A stretch of DNA of 64,000 bases from Acidobacteriota bacterium (GCA_016192145.1 JACPUT010000017.1:1-64000); one strand, 5' to 3'; numbered from the stretch's first letter, positions 1 to 9,015 are shown. Notes: generated from the sequence alone by a model not told the origin. Program-made: numbers and translations.

Positions 1-1816
1 CGCCGGTGCCGCCCACGGCATCGATGGCGCGCTGGATGGCGGCGGTGTCATCGGTGACGCCATCGCCCTTGGCGCCATAGGCCGCGTCCTTGACGTTCAC
101 GACGGTGGCGGAGGTGGGGGAAGGTGCGCAGCCGGACTGGACGGTGATGGTGGCCGTGGTGGAGCGGGTGGAGTCGGCCAGGCTGGTGGCCACGAGGACG
201 TGGCTGCCGGCGGTCGTGGGGGCCGTGTAGGTGACGGTGTTTCCGGTGCCGCTCAGGGTGCCGGTGGTGCCGTTGCCGCCGGTGACCCCATCCACCGTCC
301 AGGCGACGCCCGTGTTGGTGGAGCCGCTCACGGTGGCCGTGAAGGACTGCGTACCCGAGACGTTGAGCACCGGGGCCGTGGGAGTGAGTGAGACGCTGAC
401 GACGGGCGCGGGGTTGACCGTGATGGAGGCTGAGGCGGAGCGGGTGGGATCCGCCTGGCTGGTGGCCACGAGGAGGTGGCCGCCAGCGGTGGCGGGGGCC
501 GTGTAGGTGACGGTGTTGCCGGTGCCGCTCAGGGTGCCGGTGGTGGCGTTGCCGCCGGTGACCCCATCCACCGTCCAGGTGATGCCCGTATTCGTGGAGC
601 CGCTCACGGTGGCGGTGAAGGACTGTGAACCCGAGGCGACGAGCACCGGGGCCGTGGGGGTGAGCGAAACGCTGACCACGGTGGGCAGGGGGTTGACGGT
701 GATGGTGGCCGTCGCGGAGCGGGTGGGATCCGCCTGGCTGGTGGCCGTGAGCACGTGGCTGCCGGCGGTGGCGGGGGCCGTGTAGACGGTGGAATTGCCG
801 GTGCCGCTCAGGGTGCCGGTGGTGGTGTTGCCCCCGGTGATTCCATCCACCTTCCAGGTGACGGCCGTGTTGGTGGAGCCGCTCACGGTGGCGGTGAAGG
901 ACTGGGTGCTCGAGGCGAGGATCACCGGCGCCGTGGGGGTGAGCGAGACGCTGACCGGCGCGGGCACGGGGTTGACGGTGAGGGTGGCCGTGCCCTGGGC
1001 GGTGCCGGCGGAATTGGTCACGCTGGCGGTGAGGGTGGAGGAGCCGGCGCTGGTCGGGGTGAACTGGATGCTGGGGGTGCCCTGGCCGGACTGGAGGCTC
1101 CCATTGGAGATCTGCCAGGCGTAGGTGCACCCGCTCTGCGCCGGGATGCTGGCAGCGTAAGTCGTGCCCGCGATGACGGGGGAGGGGGCCGTGATGGCGG
1201 GCGTGGAGGGAGCCACCACGTTGGAGGCGACGGGGATCGACAGGGAACCCGAGCTGGAGCCCGCGGAGTTGCTGACCGCGCACTGTAGCTGGAGGCTGCC
1301 CGGAGTGCCGGCGGCGAAGGTGATGGATCGCGTTCCCTGGCCCGATTGGAGCGTGCCGTTGGTGATCGTCCACGCGTAAGAGGCGCCTGACTGGGACTGC
1401 ACACTGGCGCCATTGCCACTGGAGCCCGCGGTCACCTGGGCGGGGGCGGAGAAGACGGGGGCCACCGGGGCCTTCCTGCGGACCCGGACCGCCGTCTGGG
1501 CGCTGGTGGTCCCGGCGATATTTGTGGCCTTGCAGATGAGAACCACCGGGTCCGTGGCATTCACGTCAAAGGTGATGGCTTCGCTCTGGGCCGGTCCGGC
1601 GAGGACCCCGTCCTGCACGGTCCAGGTGTAGGTCACGCCGGCCTGGGCGTTCACCCGGGCCTCCAGCCCCTTGCTCCCTTCGTCGACCGAGCTCGGGGCG
1701 TTGATCTGGGGGGCTGCGGGAGGCGCCACGGAGGCCGTGGCCGGCTTGGTCTCTCCGCTACCTCCGCAGGCCACGAGCAGGAGGGAGAGGCTGAGGACGG
1801 GAAGGGTGTGTCGCAT
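1..1816 (-). CDS. Ig-like repeat surface lipoprotein with pectate-lyase-like C-terminal domain (partial)
   Basis: This is the N-terminal 605 codons of a minus-strand gene that leaves the window at its left edge. It starts at the ATG complementary to 1814-1816, behind a GAGG Shine-Dalgarno. The product begins MRHTLPVLSLSLLLVACGGS, a lipoprotein signal with the lipidated Cys in LVAC, so it should be anchored in the envelope. It then carries several Ig-like beta-sandwich modules. Two or three diverged ones lie at 990-1700, and three near-identical ones of about 92-93 residues lie at 162-990 (WKVDGITGG, SQADPTRSATATITV). The last readable residues, DAAYGAKGDGVTDDTAAIQ, match the start of the Pectate_lyase_3 right-handed beta-helix family. 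The protein is therefore probably a polysaccharide-binding or polysaccharide-degrading surface protein. Its substrate cannot be judged because the catalytic domain is cut off. Confidence 0.85.
   Translation of the reverse strand, partial: MRHTLPVLSLSLLLVACGGSGETKPATASVAPPAAPQINAPSSVDEGSKGLEARVNAQAGVTYTWTVQDGVLAGPAQSEAITFDVNATDPVVLICKATNIAGTTSAQTAVRVRRKAPVAPVFSAPAQVTAGSSGNGASVQSQSGASYAWTITNGTLQSGQGTRSITFAAGTPGSLQLQCAVSNSAGSSSGSLSIPVASNVVAPSTPAITAPSPVIAGTTYAASIPAQSGCTYAWQISNGSLQSGQGTPSIQFTPTSAGSSTLTASVTNSAGTAQGTATLTVNPVPAPVSVSLTPTAPVILASSTQSFTATVSGSTNTAVTWKVDGITGGNTTTGTLSGTGNSTVYTAPATAGSHVLTATSQADPTRSATATITVNPLPTVVSVSLTPTAPVLVASGSQSFTATVSGSTNTGITWTVDGVTGGNATTGTLSGTGNTVTYTAPATAGGHLLVATSQADPTRSASASITVNPAPVVSVSLTPTAPVLNVSGTQSFTATVSGSTNTGVAWTVDGVTGGNGTTGTLSGTGNTVTYTAPTTAGSHVLVATSLADSTRSTTATITVQSGCAPSPTSATVVNVKDAAYGAKGDGVTDDTAAIQRAIDAVGGTG
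162..990 (-). repeat. Three tandem Ig-module repeats within the lipoprotein gene
   Basis: The motif gagcgggtg begins at 162, 438 and 717, giving periods of 276 and 279 bp. Each unit encodes one Ig-like module of 92-93 residues. The units are nearly identical at the DNA level, unlike the diverged modules at 990-1700, which points to recent duplication or concerted evolution by recombination. The spacing keeps the reading frame. Confidence 0.85.
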
Positions 1817-2118
1817 GGGTACCTCGGCGCCGCTTTGGCGCACCGATGCCCTCCCCGGGCGGGGCTGATGCAGGGACCGTCCCTCCGCGGGTGGGCGGTA
1901 GGGGCGAAGACGGGGATTTGAGCGATTGGCGGAGGCTGACCGTAGATTCGGCGAGCCCACGTGTGGCGCTGGATCCACTATCGGCAGTCGAGGCCGGTTC
2001 CCGAGTCACTGGGACGTCAGTGACCCCCTGGGGATGGCCCGATGCGATGGCCCACTGGCCGAACGGCGGGATTCCTTGGCTAACGGATTCCGGGTCACCG
2101 GGCCGGGGAAAAATGCAG
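1817..2118. other. Non-coding leader upstream of the lipoprotein gene
   Basis: About 300 bp lie between the lipoprotein start and the terminator of the FemAB-like gene. No convincing coding frame was found on either strand. On the minus strand, just before the start codon, a short hairpin (GCGCC, loop AAAGC, GGCGC at about 1824-1840) sits next to the GAGG ribosome binding site. It could affect translation initiation, but no known riboswitch consensus could be fitted. Confidence 0.4.
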
Positions 2119-2155
2119 AAAATCCGCCATGCTCCTGGAGGAGGATGGCGGATTT
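2119..2155 (-). terminator. Intrinsic terminator of the FemAB-like gene
   Basis: A perfect 12-bp inverted repeat (AAAATCCGCCAT at 2119-2130, ATGGCGGATTTT at 2144-2155) with a 13-nt loop lies 36 bp past the stop codon of the minus-strand gene. The stem ends in T residues in both directions, so it could work bidirectionally. Confidence 0.75.
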
Positions 2156-2190
2156 TTCGGCTGCCCTCCAGGTCGGAGGCGGCTCAGTCG

Positions 2191-3246
2191 CTACACGGAA
2201 CGGCGATACACCGGGAAGAACCCCGAGGGGTCTTCAGTGGGGACTCCAGAGCTCCGGGCCAAGGCCTCGTAGGTGTCGGGCAGGAGCACCCTTCGCAGGG
2301 TCCGGAAGGCCCGCGTGTGCTTGGAGAACCGCGACTTGAACTGGAATAGGCCGTCGTCCTGGCTGGCACCGACGCCGCCCCCCATGTTCAGGGTGTGGTG
2401 CCCGCGCTCGATGCCCCAGCGCCGCAGGCCATCCAGGAAGAGCTTGGCGGGGGAGATGGAGGCGTACTTGTCCATGCTGCCCGTGAGGAAGTATTGGATG
2501 AGGCCCCCCACCTCGGAGAAGACGAGGCCGCCGGTCACATGTCCCTCGGGGCTGAGCGTGGTGGCCAGATGGAAGGTGCCGGGCAGGGCCTCGCGCAGGG
2601 CTTCGAAATAGGACTTGGGGAAAAAGTAGAACGGGGATGCCTTGAGCCGGTGCATGGTCTGCGTGTAGGCCTCGATCATGTCGTCGTACTTGGACCAGTC
2701 GTCGAAGGAGACGGTGTGGCCCAGGCGATGGAGCTTGCTGATGGCCTGGCGGTTGGCGGAGTTGATGTTGTGCCAACTCTCCTCGGGGTTGGTGAGGTCC
2801 ATGTAGACCGTGAGGCCGTGCCCGCAAACGGTGGCCTTGCCCTCGAACGCGCTCTCGCGGTGCGGAAGGAAGGGGTTCAGGCGCAGGAAGATGGAGACCA
2901 CTTGCTGGGTGGCCAGGAAGTCCCAGGCCGCATCGACCAGGGCGGGGCCCAGGGCGGGTTCCCCCCAGAAAAGCGGGGAGGGGTAACCGTAGGGCGAGGT
3001 GGCGTCGAGGAACCCCTTGAACTCCGGCCCAAAGCTCTCCAGGGGCCTCAGGATCAATGGAATGAGCATGCCTGCGTTGGGGGTGGCCACGTACAGGGCC
3101 ACGGGGCTCCCGCCTTCATGATCACAAGCGGCCTGGAGGTAACCGGGGAGGTGGAAGAGGTCGTGGGGGGCCCTTCCGAGGGCCGCCTCCCACCGGGGGT
3201 CGCCGGGGCGGAGGAAGGCTTGCTCAAATGGCGCGGGTTCAGTCAT
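2191..3246 (-). CDS. FemAB/GNAT-fold acyltransferase
   Basis: The 351-residue product is a single-chain protein of the FemAB-like, GNAT_6 type. Such proteins transfer aminoacyl or acyl groups to cell-wall or surface-polysaccharide precursors. The N-terminal part (residues 25-130) and the core after about residue 160 (ANRQAISKLHRLGHTV, then AYTQTMHRLKAS and FYFFPKSYFEALRE) match the usual layout of these proteins, and a C-terminal motif GIERGHHTLNMGGG is typical. There is no signal peptide or membrane segment, so it acts in the cytoplasm. It is divergent from the glycan-precursor operon at 3436-5950, with which it shares a 190-bp upstream region, so a role in the same envelope pathway is likely but inferred. 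The exact donor and acceptor are unknown. Confidence 0.75.
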   Translation of the reverse strand: MTEPAPFEQAFLRPGDPRWEAALGRAPHDLFHLPGYLQAACDHEGGSPVALYVATPNAGMLIPLILRPLESFGPEFKGFLDATSPYGYPSPLFWGEPALGPALVDAAWDFLATQQVVSIFLRLNPFLPHRESAFEGKATVCGHGLTVYMDLTNPEESWHNINSANRQAISKLHRLGHTVSFDDWSKYDDMIEAYTQTMHRLKASPFYFFPKSYFEALREALPGTFHLATTLSPEGHVTGGLVFSEVGGLIQYFLTGSMDKYASISPAKLFLDGLRRWGIERGHHTLNMGGGVGASQDDGLFQFKSRFSKHTRAFRTLRRVLLPDTYEALARSSGVPTEDPSGFFPVYRRSV

Positions 3247-3435
3247 GGGCAGTCATGGTAGTGGAAGCTCATTTTTATCACGAAGCCTGAGAGAAAAAAC
3301 AACTTGACCCCATTTGGGCATCTTGATTTTCTAAGGGAGTGCCATCCGTCCCATGGGGCCCGAACTGCCGTGCTCCGAGTTCACGGGGCCTTCCGACGCG
3401 ACGGGCATCCTGGATCCTCCCCGAGAGAACCCCGC

Positions 3436-4647
3436 ATGACGACCCCCGCAATGGCCCCCACCACCCAGACCGCTTTCGCGCCGTGGCCATCCTACGCGCC
3501 GGATGAGATCGAAGCCGTCACCCGGGTCCTGGCCTCGGGCAAGGTCAACTACTGGACGGGGCAGGAAGGCCGGGCCTTCGAACAGGAATACGCCACCTCG
3601 GCCGGGACGAAGCACGCCATCGCGGTGGGGAACGGAACCTCGGCCCTGGAATTGGCCCTGCACGCCCTGGATATCCCGCCCGGATCCGAGGTGATCACGA
3701 CCCCGCGCACCTTCATCGCCTCGGCCTCATGCGTCGTGATGCGCGGCTGCATTCCCGTGCTGGCGGATATCGATCCCGTGAGCCAGAACATCACCGCGGC
3801 GACCATCGAAAAGGTGCTCACGCCGCGCACGAAGGCCATCATTCCCGTCCACCTGGCGGGCTGGCCCTGCGATATGGATCCCATCATGGCCCTCGCGGAA
3901 AAACAGGGCCTCAAGGTGATCGAAGACTGCGCCCAGGCCAATGGCGCCACCTACAAGGGGCGGCCCGTGGGCGGCCTTGGCCACATGGCAGCCTTCTCCT
4001 TCTGCCAGGACAAGATCATCACCACCGGCGGGGAAGGTGGCATGGTGACCACGAACGACGAAAAGCTCTGGGAGCGCGCCTGGAGTTACAAGGACCACGG
4101 CAAGAGCTACGACGCCGTCTATCACCGCCAGCATGGCCCCGGTTTCCGCTGGTTCCACGAATCCTTCGGAACCAATTGGCGCATGACGGAGCTTCAAGCC
4201 GCCATCGGCCGCATCCAACTGCGCAAACTGCCGGAGTGGACCCGCATCCGCAATGCGAACATGCGCCGGCTGAACGAGCTGTTCGCCCGGTTCCCAATCC
4301 TCCGGACGACTCCCGTGCCCGACCACATCGGCCATGCCGCCTACAAGGCCTACGTCTTCGTGCGCCCCGAGAACCTGGCCCCCGGGTGGACCCGCGATCG
4401 CATCTTCGAGGAGATCACGGCCCGGGGCATTCCCGCCTTCAGCGGAAGCTGCAGCGAGATCTACCTGGAGAAGGCCTTCGTGGATGCGGGCTTCGGCCCG
4501 GCGGAGCGCCTGCCCGTGGCACGGGAACTGGGCGAGACCAGCCTGATGTTCCTCGTGCACCCCACCCTCACCGAGACGAATCTAACGGACATGCTGACCG
4601 TGCTTGAACAGGTGTTCACGGAGGCTTCGGCCGCGGTGGCGAGATGA
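3436..4647 (+). CDS. DegT/DnrJ/EryC1/StrS-family nucleotide-sugar aminotransferase
   Basis: This 403-residue PLP enzyme belongs to the family that aminates 4-keto or 3-keto nucleotide sugars with glutamate as donor (PglE, PseC, ArnB and others). The likely Schiff-base lysine is K193 in FCQDKIITTGGEGG. Also seen are the family's ALHALDIPPGSEVITTP segment and the late segment AAYKAYVFV. The start at 3436 (MTTPAMAPTTQ) was preferred over an in-frame upstream ATG at 3304 because family similarity begins only near PWPSYAPDEIEAV. It overlaps the phosphoglycosyl transferase by ATGA and heads a three-gene operon. In Campylobacter the equivalent set makes undecaprenyl-linked diacetylbacillosamine. The 4,6-dehydratase that should supply the keto sugar is not in this window. 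Confidence 0.88.
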   Translation: MTTPAMAPTTQTAFAPWPSYAPDEIEAVTRVLASGKVNYWTGQEGRAFEQEYATSAGTKHAIAVGNGTSALELALHALDIPPGSEVITTPRTFIASASCVVMRGCIPVLADIDPVSQNITAATIEKVLTPRTKAIIPVHLAGWPCDMDPIMALAEKQGLKVIEDCAQANGATYKGRPVGGLGHMAAFSFCQDKIITTGGEGGMVTTNDEKLWERAWSYKDHGKSYDAVYHRQHGPGFRWFHESFGTNWRMTELQAAIGRIQLRKLPEWTRIRNANMRRLNELFARFPILRTTPVPDHIGHAAYKAYVFVRPENLAPGWTRDRIFEEITARGIPAFSGSCSEIYLEKAFVDAGFGPAERLPVARELGETSLMFLVHPTLTETNLTDMLTVLEQVFTEASAAVAR

Positions 4648-5279
4648 CCCTCGAGCGCCCCTTCTACCGGTTCGCCAAACGGGCCTTCGACATCGCAGGA
4701 TCCATCTGCCTGTTGCCGCTCCTGGGCCCGGTGATGGCTGTCACCTGGGTGGTCGTGCGGCGGCGCATGGGCAAACCCGCGCTGTTCCGCCAAGAGCGGG
4801 CCGGCCTGAAGGGGCGGGCCTTCCGGGTGGTGAAGTTCCGCAGCATGATCGACGCCTATGATGCCTCAGGCAAGCCGCTGCCGGACGTGGAGCGCGTCAC
4901 GCCGCTGGGCATCTTCCTCCGGCGCTCCAGCCTGGATGAGCTGCCCCAGCTCTGGAACGTGTTGAAGGGCGATATGAGCTTCGTCGGGCCCCGCCCCTTG
5001 TACCTGGAATACGTTCCGCGCTATTCCCCCGAGCAGCGCCGGCGCCTGGATGTGAAGCCCGGCATCACGGGACTCGCCCAGATCAGCGGCCGCAACACCC
5101 TGGGCTGGAAGGACCGCCTGCGGTTGGATATCGAATACGTGGATCGCGCCAGCCTCAGCCTCGACTTCTGGATCCTCGGGAAGACCGTCTTCAAGGTCCT
5201 CGGCTCGGAAGGGGTCCCCAGCTCCGGGGTGGATCCCAACAAGAAATTCGCCGGGGAAACCCACGAGGACGAAGCATGA
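4644..5279 (+). CDS. Initiating phosphoglycosyl transferase (bacterial sugar transferase family)
   Basis: The 211-residue monotopic membrane enzyme transfers a sugar 1-phosphate from a UDP-sugar to undecaprenyl phosphate. It has one N-terminal membrane segment (about residues 12-34, [20 protein letters not shown]) followed by the catalytic domain. The family signatures are [36 protein letters not shown] and [13 protein letters not shown]. The acidic pair next to the LDELPQ block is the usual catalytic dyad. It lacks the long N-terminal five-helix and CoA-binding-like region of WbaP, so it is the short PglC/EpsL form. It is translationally coupled on both sides (ATGA at 4644 and at 5276), which fits one pathway with the aminotransferase and acetyltransferase. 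Confidence 0.9.
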   Translation: MTLERPFYRFAKRAFDIAGSICLLPLLGPVMAVTWVVVRRRMGKPALFRQERAGLKGRAFRVVKFRSMIDAYDASGKPLPDVERVTPLGIFLRRSSLDELPQLWNVLKGDMSFVGPRPLYLEYVPRYSPEQRRRLDVKPGITGLAQISGRNTLGWKDRLRLDIEYVDRASLSLDFWILGKTVFKVLGSEGVPSSGVDPNKKFAGETHEDEA

Positions 5280-5950
5280 CCGCCTCACCTTCCGAGTGGG
5301 TGATCGTCGGGAGCGGCATCCTGGGGAGGCAGGTCGAAGCCAGCCTCCAGGCCTGCGCGGCCGCCCGGGGGGAGGCCCTGCTGGGATACCTCGACGATGA
5401 TCCCGCCAAGGTCGGGCTGGAGGTGGGGGGTCGTCCGATCCTCGGAGTCACGGACGCCTGGCTCCGATCCCACGGGCGGCCGGTTCACGTGGCGGTGGCC
5501 ATCGGGAATCCCCGGGGCCGGGAAGCCGTCGCCGAGCGCATCCGGGCCTTGGGCGTGGGGGCGCAATTCACGCCCGTCATCAACCCATTCTCCTTCGTGG
5601 GCCCGCGGGTCGTCCTCGAGGAGGGGGTGATCGTCAATGCCGGCTGCGTGTGCCAGTGCGATTTGACCGTGGGGGCCTTCACGATCCTGGCCTCATGCTG
5701 CAGCCTGGCCCATGACAGCAGGGTGGGGTCCTATTCTTGGCTCTCTCCCGGCAGCCGATTGGCGGGCTACGCCTCGGTGGGGGATGAATGCTGGATCGGG
5801 ATGAACACTGCGGTCCTGCCGCACCGAAAGGTCCATGACCGTGCCGAGACCGGCGCGGGCAGCGTGATCCACAAGGATGTGCCCGAGGATGCCGTGGTGG
5901 CCGGCGTTCCCGCCCGTCTCCTGAGGATGCGCGATCCAGCAGGGCCCTGA
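5276..5950 (+). CDS. PglD/NeuD-like sugar O/N-acyltransferase
   Basis: The 224-residue protein has two parts. A Rossmann-like N-terminal domain (residues 1-85, beginning with a VIVGSGILGRQVEASL nucleotide-sugar-binding loop) is followed by a left-handed beta-helix of hexapeptide repeats (about 95-215). The helix includes the probable catalytic His in SLAHDSRVGSY and ends with the typical AVVAGVPARLLR. Family members acetylate amino sugars such as UDP-4-amino sugars, or sialic-acid precursors, using acetyl-CoA. The gene overlaps the phosphoglycosyl transferase by ATGA and is followed by an intrinsic terminator, so it ends the operon. The order aminotransferase, transferase, acetyltransferase supports a bacillosamine-like product. 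Confidence 0.87.
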   Translation: MTASPSEWVIVGSGILGRQVEASLQACAAARGEALLGYLDDDPAKVGLEVGGRPILGVTDAWLRSHGRPVHVAVAIGNPRGREAVAERIRALGVGAQFTPVINPFSFVGPRVVLEEGVIVNAGCVCQCDLTVGAFTILASCCSLAHDSRVGSYSWLSPGSRLAGYASVGDECWIGMNTAVLPHRKVHDRAETGAGSVIHKDVPEDAVVAGVPARLLRMRDPAGP

Positions 5951-5960
5951 TCCCCTCGTC

Positions 5961-5990
5961 GAAAAAGGGCCCCGGTTGGGGCCCCTTTTC
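5961..5990 (+). terminator. Terminator between the convergent acetyltransferase and hbd genes
   Basis: A GC-rich hairpin (GAAAAAGGGCCCC, loop GGTT, GGGGCCCCTTTTC, with one mismatch) lies 11 bp after the acetyltransferase stop and before the end of the opposite gene. Flanking A and T runs on both sides suggest bidirectional use. Confidence 0.75.
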
Positions 5991-6007
5991 GAAGAGGTCG
6001 GAGGAAT

Positions 6008-6895
6008 TCAGCCGCCGATTTTCACGGCCGCCACGGGCTTCTCGCCCCGGTAGTCGTAGAACCCGCGGCCATTTTTCTTGCCGTACCAGCCCGCGTCCAC
6101 GAGTTTCTTCAGCAGGGGGCAGGGGCGGTACTTGGGATCGCCCAGGCCCTCGTGGAGCACGTTGAGGATGAAGAGGCAGGTGTCCAGGCCGATGAAGTCC
6201 GCCAGGGTGAGGGGCCCCATGGGGTGGTTCATGCCGAGCTTCATGATGCCGTCGATGGCCTCCACCTCGGCCACCCCCTCGTACAGGGCGTAGATGGCCT
6301 CGTTGATCATGGGCAGCAGCACGCGGTTGCTCACGAAACCGGGGAAGTCGTTGCAGGCGATGGGGGTCTTTCCGAGCTTGGCGGAGAGCTCCATCACCGT
6401 GGCGTAGGTGGCGTCGCTGGTGGCCAGGCCGCGGATGACCTCGATCAGCTGCATCACGGGCACGGGGTTCATGAAGTGCATGCCGATGAAGGCTTCGGGG
6501 CGCTTGGTGACGGCGGCCAGCTTGGTGATGGAGATGGAGCTGGTGTTGGAGGCCAGGATCGCGCCGGGCTTGCACACGCGATCCAGGGTCTCGAAGAGCT
6601 GCTTCTTCACTTCCCAGCGTTCGGTGGCGGCTTCCACGACGATGTCGCAATTCGCCAGGTCTTCTAGGTTCGTCGTGGTCTGGATGCGGCCCAGCACGGC
6701 GGCCTTCTCCTCGGCCGTCATCTTGCCCTTGTCCACGCCCCGCTGGAGGTTCTTGTCGATGGTGGCCACGCCCTTGGCGGCGAACTCCGCGGAGATGTCC
6801 TGCATGATGACGCTGAATCCGCTCTGGGCGAACACGTGGGCGATGCCGTTGCCCATCTGGCCCGCGCCGATGACACCGATGGTCTGGATGCTCAT
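6008..6895 (-). CDS. hbd: 3-hydroxybutyryl-CoA dehydrogenase
   Basis: The 295-residue NAD(P)-dependent enzyme interconverts acetoacetyl-CoA and 3-hydroxyacyl-CoA in butyrate or fatty-acid metabolism. The N-terminal Rossmann domain carries [16 protein letters not shown]. The catalytic region contains [17 protein letters not shown], which holds the active His, followed by the [19 protein letters not shown] hinge. The C-terminal dimerisation domain ends with [13 protein letters not shown]. The start at 6895 has a strong GGAGG ribosome binding site; an in-frame extension to 7000 lacks family similarity. No thiolase or crotonase lies next to it, so the pathway direction cannot be told from the neighbours. 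Confidence 0.93.
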   Translation of the reverse strand: MSIQTIGVIGAGQMGNGIAHVFAQSGFSVIMQDISAEFAAKGVATIDKNLQRGVDKGKMTAEEKAAVLGRIQTTTNLEDLANCDIVVEAATERWEVKKQLFETLDRVCKPGAILASNTSSISITKLAAVTKRPEAFIGMHFMNPVPVMQLIEVIRGLATSDATYATVMELSAKLGKTPIACNDFPGFVSNRVLLPMINEAIYALYEGVAEVEAIDGIMKLGMNHPMGPLTLADFIGLDTCLFILNVLHEGLGDPKYRPCPLLKKLVDAGWYGKKNGRGFYDYRGEKPVAAVKIGG

Positions 6896-6941
6896 GAACC
6901 CTCCAAGCGTCCAGTCTATCGGGTGACCCTGTGACGGCGGT

Positions 6942-7634
6942 CTAGGTGGTCTGCAGGAACCCGGGGAGATCCGCCAGGGACTCCAGAACCTGGTACCCAT
7001 GGGTCGCGGGGGAGACGCCCTCCACCCGTTCCAGGGCCCAGGTGAGGGGGTAGGGGACGTGGACCGCCCGAGCGCCCAGGCCCCGCACGGGGAGGATGTC
7101 CGATTTGAGGCTGTTGCCCACCATGAGGAAGCGGTCCGGGTGTACCCGGTGCCGTGCCAGCACGGCGCGGTAGGCGGCCTCGGTCTTTTCGCTCACCACT
7201 TCCACCGCTGAGAAGTGCCCGCCGAGCCCGCTCCGGGCCACCTTGCTCTCCTGGTCGAAGAGGTCGCCCTTGGTGATCACCATGAGCTTATGGGACTTCG
7301 CCAGGGTCTCCAGGGTCTCGGCCACCCCCGGCAGGGTTTCCACCGGGCCGTGCACCATGCCTTTGCCCCAGTCCACGATGCGCTGGATCTCCTGGCCCGT
7401 GACGCGGCCTTCCGTGAGCTCCACGGCCGTCTCGATCATGGAGATCACGAAGCCCTTCACGCCGTAGCCGAAGGTGCCCAGGTTGCGGCGCTCCGTCTCC
7501 AGCAGCCGGGCCTCGATCCACTCCCGTTCATGGAAGGCGGACAGGAGCCCCAGGAAGGACTCGTGCACGGCCTGGAAGTCCCGCTCGCAGTGCCAGAGGG
7601 TGTCGTCGGCGTCGAAGGCGATTACATCGAACAT
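6942..7634 (-). CDS. HAD-superfamily hydrolase, subfamily IA
   Basis: The 230-residue cytosolic phosphatase of the haloacid dehalogenase type has all four motifs. The nucleophile loop is FDADDTLW (D8 nucleophile, D10 acid). Motif II is the Thr in [10 protein letters not shown] Lys follows near SEKTEAAY, and motif IV is GNSLKSDI. The region between motifs I and II is the helical cap of subfamily IA. The substrate is not predictable. The start at 7634 was chosen because the fold begins directly at [11 protein letters not shown]. It has only a weak ribosome binding site and sits 46 bp upstream of hbd on the same strand. Confidence 0.87.
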   Translation of the reverse strand: MFDVIAFDADDTLWHCERDFQAVHESFLGLLSAFHEREWIEARLLETERRNLGTFGYGVKGFVISMIETAVELTEGRVTGQEIQRIVDWGKGMVHGPVETLPGVAETLETLAKSHKLMVITKGDLFDQESKVARSGLGGHFSAVEVVSEKTEAAYRAVLARHRVHPDRFLMVGNSLKSDILPVRGLGARAVHVPYPLTWALERVEGVSPATHGYQVLESLADLPGFLQTT

Positions 7635-7723
7635 GGGAGGGTCATCAGACCACGGATCGGGGCCAAGGGGGAATCCCCGCAGCCCCCTTGGGTAATCCCC
7701 CCCAGATGTGGTGAACTGGGCCC

Positions 7724-8077
7724 ATGTCCTCATCGAATCGAACCGGCTGGGCCCTGCTTCTCCTCCGCGTCGCCGTGGGCGGAGCCGCCATCCTCCAGGG
7801 CTTCACGGCCCTCCGTGCGGCCCACGGGGCCATCACCTTCGCCAACGTGGGCCACTGGGGCCTGGAGCTGGGGGTGATGATCGCGGGCGCCTTCGTGCTG
7901 GTGGGACTCTGGCTTCCCATCACGGCGGGCGCCCTGGCCATCCTCCTGGGCTGGCCCCTGGTGCACGGCTGGCTGCATGGCGCGGGCGCCCTCTCCCAGC
8001 CGGACCGGCTCTTCCGCCTGCTGGCCGCGCTGGCCTCCGCCGTGGGTGGCGCCGGCAAGTGGGGCATGGGGAAGTAG
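7724..8077 (+). CDS. DoxX-family small membrane protein
   Basis: This 117-residue protein has four predicted membrane helices (about residues 8-30, 45-65, 68-85 and 93-112). The first holds LLLRVAVGGAAILQGFTAL, a typical DoxX opening. DoxX-like proteins are linked to thiosulfate:quinone oxidoreductase subunits in archaea and to redox or envelope stress in bacteria, but most have no proven activity. The gene is divergent from the HAD phosphatase, with 89 bp between starts, and lies 6 bp before the exonuclease gene, so these two are probably co-transcribed. Confidence 0.75.
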   Translation: MSSSNRTGWALLLLRVAVGGAAILQGFTALRAAHGAITFANVGHWGLELGVMIAGAFVLVGLWLPITAGALAILLGWPLVHGWLHGAGALSQPDRLFRLLAALASAVGGAGKWGMGK

Positions 8078-8083
8078 GCCGAG

Positions 8084-8902
8084 ATGCTGCGCCCCCCTCA
8101 CTACCTCATCTGGGCCTTCGACGCCGAATGGGTGCCGGATCCTCCCACGGGGCGGCGGGTGTTGGGCCTCCCCAAGGAAATGCCGGATGAAGAGGTGCTC
8201 GCACGCATGTGGGCCTATGGCGGCGCCACCGAGGCCAATCCCCGGCCCTATCTGAAGACCATCCTCTGCCGCCTCGTTTCTATCGCGGCGGTAGTGCGCA
8301 CCGTGAAGGGCGGGGAGGTGAGCCACAAGCTCATGGCCCTGCCGGACCGCCCCGGCGCCATGGCCGAGGATGAATTGCTGCGCCGCTTCCTCACGGCCAT
8401 GGGCGACAAGAAACCCCAGCTGGTGGGCTTCAACAGCCGCGAGGCGGACCTGCCCATCCTGGTGCAGCGGGCCATGACCCACGGCCTCTCCATCCCCGGT
8501 CTGGGGCGGGGTGCGGATCGCTGGGACAAGGCCGATTTCTTCGATCGCTACGGCGCCCAGCACATCGACCTCCGGGAGACCACGGGCGGGTTCGGCAAGG
8601 CGGGCTCCACCCTCCACGAGCTGGCCACGGCCTGCGGCATCCCCGGGAAGCTGGGCACCGATGGCGCGAGCGTCATCGACCTCTGGCAGGCCGGGGACGT
8701 GGAAGGCATCGTCCGCTACAACCAGTTCGACGCGCTCACCACCTTCCTCGTGTGGCTGCGGGCCCAGACCCTCTCAGGGCACATCACGCCGGAGCAGATG
8801 GAGGCCGAGGAGGGCTCCATCCGCGCCCTGGTGCAGGCGAAGGCGGTCGAGGATCCGGGATTCCAGGTCTATCTGGACGGCTGGGATCGCCTGAGGGCCT
8901 GA
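8084..8902 (+). CDS. Predicted PolB-like DEDDy 3'-5' exonuclease
   Basis: The 272-residue protein matches the stand-alone PolB-like 3'-5' exonuclease family (DNA_pol_B_exo2). Exo I is FDAEW with the DxE metal ligands. Exo II is VGFNSREADLPIL, and Exo III is YNQFDA, the Y-x3-D form that defines DEDDy enzymes. There is no polymerase domain. A role in DNA or RNA end trimming is expected from the family; no cellular target is known. It follows the DoxX gene by 6 bp. Confidence 0.85.
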   Translation: MLRPPHYLIWAFDAEWVPDPPTGRRVLGLPKEMPDEEVLARMWAYGGATEANPRPYLKTILCRLVSIAAVVRTVKGGEVSHKLMALPDRPGAMAEDELLRRFLTAMGDKKPQLVGFNSREADLPILVQRAMTHGLSIPGLGRGADRWDKADFFDRYGAQHIDLRETTGGFGKAGSTLHELATACGIPGKLGTDGASVIDLWQAGDVEGIVRYNQFDALTTFLVWLRAQTLSGHITPEQMEAEEGSIRALVQAKAVEDPGFQVYLDGWDRLRA

Positions 8903-9015
8903 CTCCCATCGCGGGGTGCTTTTTGCCGGATTCCAAGCTAGGATGGATTGAATTTTCCATACCATGCCTTGGCATTTTAGCGTTCGGCCAGGGTTGGCAG
9001 TCCTGGAGCAGCACC

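Noticed and set aside
48-1373. Open frame of 441 codons on the minus strand in another frame than the lipoprotein
   Set aside because: The protein is Arg/His-rich without a fold. The real frame has a lipoprotein signal, Ig-like modules and the start of a beta-helix domain.
1817-1870. Possible cyclic di-GMP (GEMM) riboswitch in front of the lipoprotein gene
   Set aside because: GCGCCAAAGCGGCGCC only forms a local hairpin. The two conserved receptor elements and spacing of GEMM could not be found.
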